Assembly: GCA_016722045.1 (NCBI GenBank)
Contig: JADKGY010000001.1
Coordinates: 496,001-560,000, forward strand
DNA: 64,000 nucleotides
Reading direction: 5' to 3'
Source of the DNA: Candidatus Opimibacter skivensis
GTDB taxonomy: Bacteria > Bacteroidota > Bacteroidia > Chitinophagales > Saprospiraceae
A program made the position numbers and the translations under genes. Under the pieces are notes generated by a model. It had not been told where the DNA came from. It ran no database searches and was given only the letters and a program-made list of their open reading frames with translations. Shown here in pieces: positions 33,754-42,600 of the stretch (the stretch's first letter is position 1; each line of letters starts with the position of its first letter).

Positions 33754-34478
33754 GGGCAGTTTATCTCCGAGAGCTTGGAAGCTATTTCAGTTCGATGATC
33801 GCTTACATCACCGTTGGACTTTTACTGGTTGTGCTTAGCCTTATCCTGTGGGTATTTCCTGATTTCAGTATCCTGATGTCTCCTTTTGCAAGTGTCGATA
33901 CACTCTTTGCCATTGCGCCCATGATATTTATTTTTCTTATTCCTGCATTTACAATGCGAAGTTTTGCAGAAGAGAAACAATCCGCTACGCTGGAAGTATT
34001 GTTGACCAGGCCCATTACATCATTTCAAATTGTTGCAGGAAAATATCTTGCTACACTGACATGGTTAGCCATCGCGATTGCGCCAACGATCATTTATGTT
34101 ATATCCGTTTATTACCTGGGTTCGCCGAAAGGGAATATTGATCTTGGGCAGATAGCAGCTTCTTACTTCGGTCTCTTTTTGTTAGGAGCAGTGTTTTGTG
34201 CTATCGGAATATTTGCATCCTCGCAGACATCTAATCAGATTGTGGCTTTTGTCGGTTCAGTTTTCTTTTGTTTTGTGTTGTATTATAGTTTTTATTTCAT
34301 CAGTAAACTTGCTTCCTTTCAGGGAAGCCTGGATAGCATCATCGAATCATTGGGTATAGATTATCATTATCATTCGATCAGCCGGGGGATCATTGACACA
34401 AGAGATCTTGCCTATTTTATTTGTCTCATTGGACTTTGTCTTGCATGGACATGGGCTGCCATTTCAAAACGCAAATAA
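33750..34478 (+). CDS. gldF: Gliding motility ABC transporter permease GldF
   Basis: A 242-residue inner-membrane permease with six hydrophobic helices, including AYITVGLLLVVLSLILWVF, TLFAIAPMIFIFLIPAF and WLAIAIAPTIIYVISVYYL. The signature EEKQSATLEVLLTRPITSFQIVAGKYLA is shared by GldF and ABC-2-type permeases. It overlaps gldA by 4 bp and precedes gldG by 3 bp, giving a tight gldA-gldF-gldG operon. Confidence 0.93.
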   Translation: MRAVYLRELGSYFSSMIAYITVGLLLVVLSLILWVFPDFSILMSPFASVDTLFAIAPMIFIFLIPAFTMRSFAEEKQSATLEVLLTRPITSFQIVAGKYLATLTWLAIAIAPTIIYVISVYYLGSPKGNIDLGQIAASYFGLFLLGAVFCAIGIFASSQTSNQIVAFVGSVFFCFVLYYSFYFISKLASFQGSLDSIIESLGIDYHYHSISRGIIDTRDLAYFICLIGLCLAWTWAAISKRK

Positions 34479-34481
34479 CGG

Positions 34482-36203
34482 ATGAGCAAAAATCTCTTGT
34501 CGTCCGCTCACCGGAAAGTTTCCACCACGGCGTTTTTGATCAGTGGAATATTGATATTTGTATACATCCTGAGCCAGTGGCTTTATGTATCAATCGATGC
34601 TACCGAAGAAAGAAGATTTACGCTGGCCCCCGCGACGAAACAATTACTTAAGAGTCTTGATGATCGCATTTATATCAAAGTTTTGCTTGCCGGAAAATTC
34701 CCTGCCGGATTCAAGCGATTACAGGAATCAACTGAAGATATACTCAGACGATTTGCTCAGGTCAATCCTGATATTCAATATAATTTTGACAATCCAAATA
34801 TTGGAACAGTTGATGAGATCAATGCCCGTCGCAAACAATTGAAAGCAGCGGGACTTATTCCGACGCAATTGAGGGTAAGTGATGCTTCCAGTGAATCCAC
34901 TCAGGAAATATATCCTTTTGCCATTATCAATTATGGGAGCCGCAGCATTCCGGTGCCTTTGCTTCAGGATGATATCCCCGGAGCTGACAAAGATGTGATC
35001 ATCAACAATAGCATCAGCTTGTTGGAATACAAAATCGCGGATGGTATTCAAAAAATAAAAAGGAAGAGCCAGGTACTTATTGCTTTTTCAATGGGTCAGG
35101 GCGAATTGACTCATCAACAAACAGCTTCCATAGAAAAAGACCTGCAGAATGAATATGTGATCAATCGGATCAACCTGGATAGTGTAGTTGAGATTCCTCA
35201 GGATATACGTGCCCTAATTATTGCAAAGCCAAGAGAGAAATTTTCAGAGATCCAATTGTTTATGCTGGATCAATATGTGATGCATGGCGGAAATATCATG
35301 TTCCTCATCGACCCTTTAAATGTTTCTCTTGACAGCATCAACATCAATAAGTATTACATTCCGCCTCCTTATGAACTTGGCCTTGATCCTCTTTTATTCA
35401 AATATGGCGCGAGAGTAAATCCTAATCTGGTCCTTGATCTTCAATGCACAAGGATACCGATGGTCGTGGGCATGCAGGGAGATAAAGTACAGACAGAATT
35501 ATATCCATGGTATTATTATCCGCTGATCACATCAACGTCAGATCACCCGATAACGAAAGGATTGGATCGTATCCAACTTGAATTTCCATCCAGCATTGAC
35601 ACGATACAGACCGCATCACATATTAAGAAAACAATCCTGTTGACTTCTTCCAAATATTCAAGGCTCCAGCTTACCCCAGTACGATTGAATTTTGCAATTC
35701 TGCATGAACAGCTTGATCCTACTTTATTCAATAAAGGACCCCAGGGTTTTGCGGTGATGCTTGAAGGATCATTTCAGTCCATGTTTCAAAATAGATTGTC
35801 AGCTGAGCAGATGGAGGTATTACATACAGCAGGACTTGAATTTAAAGGATCTACCGACAAATCGAAGGTGATGATTGTGACGGATGGAGATATTATAAAA
35901 AATCTCGTGAATCCAAATTCAGGCGAACCTGCTCCGTTAGGTTACAATAAATATGAGAACACGACATTCACCGGTAATCGTGATTTCCTGCTCAATTCAC
36001 TTGAATACATGCTTGATGAATCAGGTGTGCTCGAAGCACGTCTTAAAGATGTCAAACTGAGATTACTGGACTCGGTCAAAGCAAGAGAAGAAGGTGTTCG
36101 GTGGCAATTGATCAACATCCTGGGACCGCTGGCGCTTATATTTATCCTCGGTATGGCTTACCAGTTTTTCAGGAAAAGAAAATTTGGGAAGTTGACAAAT
36201 TAA
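34482..36203 (+). CDS. gldG: Gliding motility-associated ABC transporter substrate-binding protein GldG
   Basis: A 573-residue protein anchored by helices near both ends: FLISGILIFVYILSQWLYVSI at about 19-40 and NILGPLALIFILGMAYQFF near the C-terminus. The large periplasmic part has the GldG pattern DATEERRFTLAPATKQLLKSL, RLQESTEDILRRFAQVNPDI, and YPFAIINYGSRSIPVPLLQ, ending with DFLLNSLEYMLDESGVLEAR. It works with GldA and GldF; the transported substrate remains unknown in the field. Confidence 0.93.
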   Translation: MSKNLLSSAHRKVSTTAFLISGILIFVYILSQWLYVSIDATEERRFTLAPATKQLLKSLDDRIYIKVLLAGKFPAGFKRLQESTEDILRRFAQVNPDIQYNFDNPNIGTVDEINARRKQLKAAGLIPTQLRVSDASSESTQEIYPFAIINYGSRSIPVPLLQDDIPGADKDVIINNSISLLEYKIADGIQKIKRKSQVLIAFSMGQGELTHQQTASIEKDLQNEYVINRINLDSVVEIPQDIRALIIAKPREKFSEIQLFMLDQYVMHGGNIMFLIDPLNVSLDSININKYYIPPPYELGLDPLLFKYGARVNPNLVLDLQCTRIPMVVGMQGDKVQTELYPWYYYPLITSTSDHPITKGLDRIQLEFPSSIDTIQTASHIKKTILLTSSKYSRLQLTPVRLNFAILHEQLDPTLFNKGPQGFAVMLEGSFQSMFQNRLSAEQMEVLHTAGLEFKGSTDKSKVMIVTDGDIIKNLVNPNSGEPAPLGYNKYENTTFTGNRDFLLNSLEYMLDESGVLEARLKDVKLRLLDSVKAREEGVRWQLINILGPLALIFILGMAYQFFRKRKFGKLTN

Positions 36204-36212
36204 AAAGTCCGT

Positions 36213-36270
36213 GTAGGAGTTTGCTCCGGCAAACAAGTGATATCTAATAGCCTTAGTTGGAGTTTTCTCC
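36213..36270 (+). repeat. Two copies of the GGAGTTTNCTCC repeat downstream of gldG
   Basis: GTAGGAGTTTGCTCCGGCAA and, about 40 bp later, GTTGGAGTTTTCTCCGATTA are both related to the palindrome after trmD (11734-11757). Each has a GGAG...CTCC stem. They lie between gldG and the DUF4340 gene and could weaken readthrough. Confidence 0.55.
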
Positions 36271-36294
36271 GATTAACAACGATAAATAAATTTT

Positions 36295-37275
36295 ATGAAA
36301 AGAAATATTATCCTGTTCGGAGCATTGGTCATTACCGCAATATTGGCATTATATTTCTACAAAACAAAGAAAGACGTAACCACCAATATTGACAGAACGG
36401 AAAGTAATTTTGCTATTGATGATGTCAATACTATCGGACGTATCCTCATTACAAATAAAATGGGTGACCGTTCTGATCTGAAGCGTGTGGGTGATCATTG
36501 GACGATCAATGATGCACACAAAGCACGACAGACCACCATAGATCATCTATTAAAGGGAATAAACCTTCAGCATCTCGAACATATCCCGAACAAAGCTGCT
36601 GCAGAGAATATAATAACTTCTATGGCTGTCAATGGAATTCATGTTGAAATATTTGATCTCGGCGGGAAAGAATTGCTGAGTTACTATGTGGGTGGTGTGA
36701 CGCAGGATGAAAGAGGAACATTTTTTCTAAAAGAAGGAAGAGATCAACCCTATTGTCTGATCCAGCCCGGATTTGAAGGCGGCCTGAGAGCCCGATATGC
36801 GTTACAGCCTAATGACTGGAGAGATGTACACTTCTGGATGGAAGACAATGATTCTATCGACACGTTGAAAGTGAACTATCCAAATCAACGGCAACTTTCA
36901 TTTATTATTTACAGAGATGGGAATGATTTTGGCGTTGAACCTATGTTTTCAACTACGCCACGAAAGAATGGGAAAGTCTCAAATAAGATTCGTTCTTATC
37001 TTACATCTTTAAGTCAGCTGGCATGTGAGGATTTTATCAACAATGCCGGTGAAAAGGATTCTGTTTTGACTATGACACCTTTCCTGGACATGAGTATTAT
37101 CTATAAAGACAAAACTTCTTCGTTGCGCTTCTTTCCTGCGGGCCCGCCGAGCACTTCGGAATTCTCACCACCTATTGGTCGATATTTTGTTGATTACAAG
37201 GGACATGATTTTATGATAGGGCAGCATGAGGTAATGAAAGGTGCATTCAGATCATATGATTATTTCTTTGAGTGA
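36295..37275 (+). CDS. DUF4340 domain membrane-anchored protein
   Basis: A 326-residue protein with one N-terminal helix (IILFGALVITAILALYFY) and a periplasmic domain. The FAIDDVNTIGRILITNKMGD and DHWTINDAHKARQTTIDHLL segments match DUF4340, a family commonly found next to gliding-type ABC transporter genes. It sits 91 bp after gldG and overlaps the next gene by one or a few bases. It may act with the Gld transporter, but that is inferred from context. Confidence 0.85.
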   Translation: MKRNIILFGALVITAILALYFYKTKKDVTTNIDRTESNFAIDDVNTIGRILITNKMGDRSDLKRVGDHWTINDAHKARQTTIDHLLKGINLQHLEHIPNKAAAENIITSMAVNGIHVEIFDLGGKELLSYYVGGVTQDERGTFFLKEGRDQPYCLIQPGFEGGLRARYALQPNDWRDVHFWMEDNDSIDTLKVNYPNQRQLSFIIYRDGNDFGVEPMFSTTPRKNGKVSNKIRSYLTSLSQLACEDFINNAGEKDSVLTMTPFLDMSIIYKDKTSSLRFFPAGPPSTSEFSPPIGRYFVDYKGHDFMIGQHEVMKGAFRSYDYFFE

Positions 37276-38441
37276 TGATTCAGACCTGGCTATATATCGT
37301 ATTGACACTAACGGCTTCAGAATGGGGATTCTTTGGCCATAAGCTGATCAATAGGGTAGCGGTCTATACATTGCCGACAGAGATGATCGGATGGTATAAA
37401 CCTTACATCGATTATCTTTCTGATCATGCTGTCGATCCGGACAAAAGAAGATATGCGACAAAGCATGAAGCCGTCCGGCATTTTATAGATTTAGACAGAT
37501 GGGGTGATACGAATTTTGATCATATACCACGATACTGGGATCAGATCCTGGCTTTGAATATGGTCGCTTATTCAGTAAATAAAAATGATACTACTTATTT
37601 ATTAAAAGCTATCCCTCACGAAATGTGGAGCGATAGTGTGGCTGATTATCATAACAGGATAGAATTAGTCAGAAATCATTATCTGCGTCAGTACTATGCA
37701 GATGAGGCTGCAATACCCTGTGATAGCCTACAGATGATTTTTCCGGATCTTAAATGCAATGGGAATACAACTGTATATCTGCATGATGTTTTTAGTGAAC
37801 ATGGCATCGTTCCTTATCATCTGCAGGTGATGCAAAGACGATTGACAAATGCGTTTAAAAACAATGACCTTGAATCTTTACTCCGTACATCTGCAGAGCT
37901 TGGACATTATGTCGCTGATGCCTGTGTTCCCTTGCACACAACTGCAAACTACAATGGCCAGTTAACGAATCAGGTGGGCATACATGGATTTTGGGAAAGC
38001 CGTATTCCTGAATTATTTGCCATTGATGAATTTGATATGGTGGTTGGTACTGCAACATATATTGATAATCCGGTTAATTATTTCTGGAATTTAGTTTTAA
38101 CCAGTCACAAAGAAGTGGACAAAGTATTGAGTCTTGAAAAGCAACTGAGTGAAACCTATCCAAGTGATAAACAATACTGCATGGAAGACAGGTTGAATGC
38201 CAATGTCAGAACACAGTGTGCTGATTATGCACGAGCCTACAATCTCGCGATGGATAAAATGGTGGAAGATCGTTTCAGAGTTGCAGTGAAAGCTGTGGGT
38301 GATGCCTGGTACACAGCCTGGGTAGATGCAGGACAGCCTACACCTCCTCCTTATAGAGCAATTAATAAACGAAATGCTGCAGATGAAGAATTGGACAAAG
38401 CTGTTCAAAAAGGTAAAGAACTGGGCAGAGAACATGAATGA
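37275..38441 (+). CDS. Zinc-dependent phospholipase C/nuclease-like protein
   Basis: A 388-residue exported protein with a short hydrophobic leader. It carries the helical zinc-binding fold of phospholipase C/S1-P1 nuclease: N-terminal Trp/His pair (WGFFGHKLINRVA), HFIDLDRWGD, and later LGHYVADACVPLHTTANYNG, which supply the His/Asp ligands to a trinuclear zinc site. I use ATG 37275 (a GTG at 37272 is adjacent). The start overlaps the DUF4340 stop. Likely acts on phospholipids or nucleic acids outside the cytoplasm. Confidence 0.85.
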   Translation: MIQTWLYIVLTLTASEWGFFGHKLINRVAVYTLPTEMIGWYKPYIDYLSDHAVDPDKRRYATKHEAVRHFIDLDRWGDTNFDHIPRYWDQILALNMVAYSVNKNDTTYLLKAIPHEMWSDSVADYHNRIELVRNHYLRQYYADEAAIPCDSLQMIFPDLKCNGNTTVYLHDVFSEHGIVPYHLQVMQRRLTNAFKNNDLESLLRTSAELGHYVADACVPLHTTANYNGQLTNQVGIHGFWESRIPELFAIDEFDMVVGTATYIDNPVNYFWNLVLTSHKEVDKVLSLEKQLSETYPSDKQYCMEDRLNANVRTQCADYARAYNLAMDKMVEDRFRVAVKAVGDAWYTAWVDAGQPTPPPYRAINKRNAADEELDKAVQKGKELGREHE

Positions 38442-38444
38442 AAA

Positions 38445-38514
38445 GCAATAAGCAATAGGGAATAGGCAATTAGCAATTAGCAATTAGCAATTAGCAATTA
38501 GCAATTAGCAATTA
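38445..38514 (+). repeat. Ten tandem 7-bp repeats (GCAATTA)
   Basis: Starting 4 bp after the stop codon are ten head-to-tail heptamers: GCAATAA, GCAATAG, GGAATAG and then seven exact GCAATTA units. Related heptamers appear at 42416-42478 and 52478-52498. Confidence 0.9.
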
Positions 38515-38576
38515 GCAAAAAACGTTTACTCTCATAATTGTTTTTTATTAATTGTTTATTTATTTATTGTTTTTTT

Positions 38577-38731
38577 TGCCAATTGCACATTGCCTATTGA
38601 TTCATTTGTTATTTTTTGCCTATTGCACATTTCCTATTGATTCATTTGTTAGTTTTTGCCAATTGCACATTGCCTATTGATTCATTTGTTATTTTTTGCC
38701 TATTGCACATTGCTAATTGCTTATTGCATTT
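38577..38731 (+). repeat. 41-bp direct repeat, 3.7 copies, made of inverted heptamers
   Basis: Three full 41-bp units (38577-38617, 38618-38658, 38659-38699) and a partial fourth. Each has TTGCNNATTGCACATTNCCTA then TTGATTCATTTGTTATTTTT. Units alternate CCAATT and CCTATT, so the higher-order period is 82 bp. The TTGCCTA/ATTGCAC words are the reverse complement of the GCAATTA-type heptamers to the left, so the two arrays can pair into a large hairpin between two convergent genes. Confidence 0.85.
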
Positions 38732-39126
38732 CAATCCTCTTCATCATCGCCTTCCTTATAACCTTCAATTTCCCTCCTTTCTTTCTTAGTCGGTCTACCA
38801 GCTCCTCGTTCTCTTCGTTCGGGGCCACCTTTGCCGACAAACCACATTTTGTATTTATTCAATTCCTCTTCAGGAGTCAGATCTTCATAACAAGGTTTTG
38901 CCAGAATGGCTGATACTCTTTTTTCAATGAGTTGGACAACCTTGTATTTGAACCGGAAGCTGTCTTTGTGGACTTCTATGGTATCTCCGATGACAGTTAA
39001 AGCTGATGATTTCACGACCACGCCATTAAGCTTTACTTTCCCTTCACGGCAGGCTTCGGTGGCCATAGTCCTGGATTTGTAGATCCTGATGGCCCACAGG
39101 TATTTGTCGATTCGTATTTTTTCCAT
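38731..39126 (-). CDS. S4-domain RNA-binding protein (Hsp15-like)
   Basis: A 131-residue protein whose first 60 residues are an S4 RNA-binding domain: IRIDKYLWAIRIYKSRTMA and ACREGKVKLNGVVVKSSA. The middle holds the Hsp15-like segment, and the C-terminus is a basic then acidic tail (GGPERRERGAGRPTKKERRE...GDDEED). E. coli Hsp15 rescues stalled 50S subunits carrying nascent tRNA. A minus-strand TAAATTTG box (39167-39174) lies 40 bp upstream. The terminal codons abut the 41-bp repeat array. Confidence 0.9.
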   Translation of the reverse strand: MEKIRIDKYLWAIRIYKSRTMATEACREGKVKLNGVVVKSSALTVIGDTIEVHKDSFRFKYKVVQLIEKRVSAILAKPCYEDLTPEEELNKYKMWFVGKGGPERRERGAGRPTKKERREIEGYKEGDDEED

Positions 39127-39166
39127 CAGAATGAGATCAGGAGAGTGAATATTTTATAATTTGAAG

Positions 39167-39174
39167 CAAATTTA
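39167..39174 (-). promoter_or_regulatory. Promoter -7 box (minus strand) for the S4 gene
   Basis: Minus-strand TAAATTTG matches TAnnTTTG, 40 bp before the start of the S4-domain gene and close to the divergent TIM-barrel gene start. Confidence 0.45.
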
Positions 39175-39181
39175 ATGGAAC

Positions 39182-40039
39182 ATGAACAGAAGATCTCTTC
39201 TTAAAAATATTTCTGCTGCATCATTGACGCCATTTCTTCCTTTACCCTCAACTACAACCTCACTAACGTTATCATCTGAACGAAAATTCAAGCATTCCGT
39301 GTGCCGATGGTGTTATAACAACTTCACTCTCGAAGAACTCTGTGATGTAGCAATAGATTGTGGTATCCAGTCCATTGAATTGTTGAATCCAAATGAATGG
39401 GACACTGTGCTAAGCAGAGGACTGAAAGTTGCCTTGTCAAATGGAAGTCCCCTGGGCATAACAAAAGGATGGAATGATCCGAATCTTCATCAGCAATTAC
39501 AAAACGATCTGCTGGACATCATTCCAAAAGCTGCAGATAAAGGTATCGGACAGATCATTGTATTTTCCGGCAACCGGAATGGATTGCCCGATTTCCAGGG
39601 TTTGGAATTTTGTGCTATGGGTCTTGATCCAGTTGTGAAAGCAGCGGAGCATTACAATGTCCGAATCATCATGGAACTGCTCAACAGTAAAATAAATCAT
39701 ATTGATTATCAATGTGATCATACGTCATGGGGTGTAAGTCTTGTTGATAAAATTGGTTCGCCTAACTTCAAGCTACTGTACGACATTTATCACATGCAGA
39801 TCATGGAAGGTGACGTGATACGAACCATAACGGATTATAAAGATTACATCGCGCATTTTCACACGGGAGGTGTCCCCGGCAGGCATGAAATAGATGAGAC
39901 ACAGGAGCTTTATTACCCTGCGATCATGAATGCGATTGTAGCAAATGGTTTCGATGGGTATGTAGCTCAGGAATTTGTTCCGGCCGGAAAAGATCCTGCA
40001 AAATCACTGAAGGAGGGAGTTCGGATCTGCTCCGTGTGA
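39182..40039 (+). CDS. TIM-barrel sugar isomerase/epimerase family protein (hydroxypyruvate isomerase-like), exported
   Basis: A 285-residue AP-endonuclease-2-type TIM barrel. It starts with a Tat-like leader (NRRSLLKNISAASLTPFLPL), suggesting export. Barrel motifs follow the hydroxypyruvate isomerase pattern: GIQSIELLNPNEW, IIMELLNSKI (first Glu), KLLYDIYHMQIMEGD (Asp/His), FHTGGVPGRHEID and GYVAQEFVPAG (final Glu). It probably isomerises a sugar or keto acid. It is followed by a GMC oxidoreductase and its small subunit, so the three likely form one sugar-oxidation pathway. Confidence 0.87.
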   Translation: MNRRSLLKNISAASLTPFLPLPSTTTSLTLSSERKFKHSVCRWCYNNFTLEELCDVAIDCGIQSIELLNPNEWDTVLSRGLKVALSNGSPLGITKGWNDPNLHQQLQNDLLDIIPKAADKGIGQIIVFSGNRNGLPDFQGLEFCAMGLDPVVKAAEHYNVRIIMELLNSKINHIDYQCDHTSWGVSLVDKIGSPNFKLLYDIYHMQIMEGDVIRTITDYKDYIAHFHTGGVPGRHEIDETQELYYPAIMNAIVANGFDGYVAQEFVPAGKDPAKSLKEGVRICSV

Positions 40040-40108
40040 TAAATAATTTCAGATTTTAATTCTATTCATTAAATTGACTCTTCTTATAAATTCATAGACC
40101 GATAACAT

Positions 40109-41818
40109 ATGTATTTTAACAACGAAGGTGCAAATGAAGTCACGTATGATGCTATCGTCGTAGGTAGTGGTATCAGCGGAGGTTGGGCTGCAAAAGAGCT
40201 TTGTGAAAAGGGCCTAAAAACCCTGGTCCTCGAGCGTGGAAAGGATGTCAAACATGGCGATTACCCTACAGCTACAATGGAAGATTGGGAATTTCCGAAT
40301 TGGGGAAAGATCACACCTGAAGAAGCGAAAAAATATCCTGTCCAGTCACGTACTTCATACATCATGCATGCGGCTATTCTTCCCTGGTTTATAGAGGATG
40401 CCATGCAGCCCTATACAGAAGTAAAGCCCTTTGACTGGATGCGCGGGTACCATGTGGGTGGAAAATCACTGCTTTGGGGACGTCATTCCTATCGCTGGAG
40501 TGATCTTGATTTTGAGGCTAACGCTAAAGATGGCATTGCGGTAGATTGGCCTATTCGATATAAAGACGTGTCTAAGTGGTATGATTATGTAGAATCTTTT
40601 GCTGGCATCAGTGGAAAAAATGAAGGGCTCTCACAATTACCTGATGGAAAGTTTTTACCGGAAATGCCGTTGAATTGTGTTGAGGCAGATTTCAGAGAAA
40701 AACTTTCAAAGAACATGAAAGGCAGAGTTGTGACACCCGGTCGTGTAGCCCATCTCACTGCACCGCTAACCGGAAGCACACGTGGAACCTGTCAATATAG
40801 AAACCGATGCATGAGAGGTTGTCCGTTTGGTGCTTACTTCAGCAGTAATGCATCAACACTTCCTGCAGCATACGCAACTGGCAACCTGACGATGAGGCCA
40901 TATAGTGTTGCACATTCAATCATCTATGATAAGGAATCAGGCAAAGCAAAAGGTGTACGCATCATTGACGCGCAAACAAAAGAAACGAAAGAATATTTTG
41001 CAAAAATTATATTCCTTAATGCCGGCACACTCAACAGTACCCTGATCATGATGAATAGTCCATCTGATCGTTTTCCAAATGGATTTGGAAATGACAGCGG
41101 CGAACTGGGTCACAATCTTATGGATCATCACTTCAGAGTCGGTGGTGATGCGAATGTGGATGGGTTTACGGATAAATATTATAAAGGCAGAAAGCCCGCA
41201 GGTTTTTATATGCCTCGCTTTAGAAATATTGATGCCGCTTCAAAACAAAAAGATTTCATCAGAGGATATGGATATCAGGGAAGTGCCAGCAGAGAAGGAT
41301 GGTGGAGAGCAATAGCAGAAGCCGGAGCAGGTGGTGAATGGAAAGATAAATGGCAAGGCCCTGGTCAATGGAGTATAGGCATGCTTGCATTTGGAGAATG
41401 TCTTCCATATCATGAAAATCAAATTTCACTCAACACCGGAAAGATGGACCCTTATGGACTTCCAACTTTAAGTATCGACTGCGAATGGAAAGAGAATGAA
41501 TTGGCGATGCGAAAGGACATGGTGAGTTCGGCTGGTGAGATGCTCGCAGCAGCAGGATATAAAGATGTCACAACATATGCTACAGGAGGCAATCCAGGAT
41601 TAGGTATTCATGAGATGGGAACAGCAAGAATGGGCCGTGATCCTAAAACATCTGTACTCAATGAATGGAACCAGGTACATGCCTGTAAAAATGTATTTGT
41701 GACAGATGGAGCTTGTATGACATCAGCAGCATGTGTGAATCCATCATTGACCTATATGGCGATCACTGCAAGAGCTGCGCATCACGCTGTAGAAGAATTG
41801 AACAAACAGAACCTGTAA
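40109..41818 (+). CDS. GMC family FAD-dependent oxidoreductase (glucoside 3-dehydrogenase-like)
   Basis: A 569-residue flavoenzyme. The dinucleotide motif AIVVGSGISGGWAAKEL is at the N-terminus and GMC signatures appear later (LLWGRHSYRWSDLDFE; GIHEMGTARMGRDP; VFVTDGACMTSAACVNPSLT), giving the conserved His/Asn catalytic region. A Cys cluster GTCQYRNRCMRGCPFG at about 227-242 may hold an iron-sulfur cluster, as in FAD-dependent glucose and glucoside dehydrogenases. No signal peptide is present; the next gene encodes a small subunit with a Tat-like leader that probably carries it to the periplasm. The substrate is likely a sugar or glycoside. Confidence 0.88.
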   Translation: MYFNNEGANEVTYDAIVVGSGISGGWAAKELCEKGLKTLVLERGKDVKHGDYPTATMEDWEFPNWGKITPEEAKKYPVQSRTSYIMHAAILPWFIEDAMQPYTEVKPFDWMRGYHVGGKSLLWGRHSYRWSDLDFEANAKDGIAVDWPIRYKDVSKWYDYVESFAGISGKNEGLSQLPDGKFLPEMPLNCVEADFREKLSKNMKGRVVTPGRVAHLTAPLTGSTRGTCQYRNRCMRGCPFGAYFSSNASTLPAAYATGNLTMRPYSVAHSIIYDKESGKAKGVRIIDAQTKETKEYFAKIIFLNAGTLNSTLIMMNSPSDRFPNGFGNDSGELGHNLMDHHFRVGGDANVDGFTDKYYKGRKPAGFYMPRFRNIDAASKQKDFIRGYGYQGSASREGWWRAIAEAGAGGEWKDKWQGPGQWSIGMLAFGECLPYHENQISLNTGKMDPYGLPTLSIDCEWKENELAMRKDMVSSAGEMLAAAGYKDVTTYATGGNPGLGIHEMGTARMGRDPKTSVLNEWNQVHACKNVFVTDGACMTSAACVNPSLTYMAITARAAHHAVEELNKQNL

Positions 41819-41830
41819 TTATTATTTATC

Positions 41831-42415
41831 ATGGAACGAAGAGAAGCAATAAAATATACAGCATTTTTTATGGGCGCCACCCTGAGTGCTTCTACAATAG
41901 CTGCACTTATCGAAGGTTGCAAAGTCGATACTTCTGAAACATGGGTGCCTTCACATTTTACAAAAGAAGAAGCTGATTTTGTAAATGAATTGAGTGAAAC
42001 AATACTGCCGAAAACAACTACACCCGGTGCTAAAGATGCGATGGTTGATCGGTTCCTTGATACGGTCAGGCCGCTACGTTATACTGCAGAGGAAAATGAG
42101 AAATTCAAAACAGGAATCAACACACTGATGGAACAAGCGAAAAAAGATCTTGGAAAAGATTTCGTCAGAGAAGCTCCTGAAAAACGACTTGAATGGGTGA
42201 ACACCATCGATAAGAATTCTTACGATGCCATTCATGCTAATCCTGATATGAAGAATGAAGAACGACCATTTTATCTTTCACTGAAAGAACAGATACTCGG
42301 TGGTTATTTCAGTTCAGAGACTGTTGCGAAAAATTTCTTTGCATTCGATCCTATCCCCGGAAGTTATGATCCGTGTATGCCTTATGAAAAAGTGGGAAGA
42401 GCGTGGGCCCTGTAG
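41831..42415 (+). CDS. Gluconate 2-dehydrogenase subunit 3 family protein
   Basis: A 194-residue small subunit of GMC-type dehydrogenases. The N-terminus has a twin-arginine start (MERREAIKYTAFFMG) and then ASTIAALIEGC, which could serve as a lipobox. The mature part shows the family pattern ADFVNELSETILPKTTTPGAKDA and later PFYLSLKEQILGGYFSSE. It starts 13 bp after the GMC gene, and the pair probably forms a periplasmic dehydrogenase complex in which this subunit supplies the export signal. Confidence 0.9.
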   Translation: MERREAIKYTAFFMGATLSASTIAALIEGCKVDTSETWVPSHFTKEEADFVNELSETILPKTTTPGAKDAMVDRFLDTVRPLRYTAEENEKFKTGINTLMEQAKKDLGKDFVREAPEKRLEWVNTIDKNSYDAIHANPDMKNEERPFYLSLKEQILGGYFSSETVAKNFFAFDPIPGSYDPCMPYEKVGRAWAL

Positions 42416-42478
42416 TCAATGGGCAATGGGCAATGTGCAATGTGCAATTAGCAATATGCAAAAAGCAAAAAGCAAAAA
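42416..42478 (+). repeat. Nine tandem 7-bp repeats (GCAATNN)
   Basis: Directly after the stop codon: TCAATGG, GCAATGG, GCAATGT twice, GCAATTA, GCAATAT and GCAAAAA three times. The same heptamer family as at 38445-38514. Confidence 0.85.
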
Positions 42479-42488
42479 AAAATGGACG

Positions 42489-42600
42489 TTTGAGCGTCTC
42501 CGACCTCGAACAACGATAATCACTTTCCCATCAGTCATTCGTGTGTCTCTGACCTCGAACAACACTAATTAATACTAGTTCGAGGTCAGAGACACTCGAA
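42489..42600. repeat. Repeat family GTCTCYGACCTCGAAC, two direct copies and one inverted
   Basis: GCGTCTCCGACCTCGAACAA (about 42493-42512) and GTGTCTCTGACCTCGAACAA (42543-42562) are direct copies; GTTCGAGGTCAGAGACAC (42578-42595) is an exact 18-bp inverted copy of the second, with a 17-bp spacer. The 42543-42595 unit can form a strong hairpin and could terminate the dehydrogenase operon. The rest of the 336-bp space up to the S41 gene is AT-rich with no further feature until the promoter box. Confidence 0.75.

Noticed and set aside
38577..38731. CRISPR-like regular repeats of 41 bp.
   Set aside because: Units are directly adjacent with no unique spacers and no cas genes nearby; they are simple tandem repeats.
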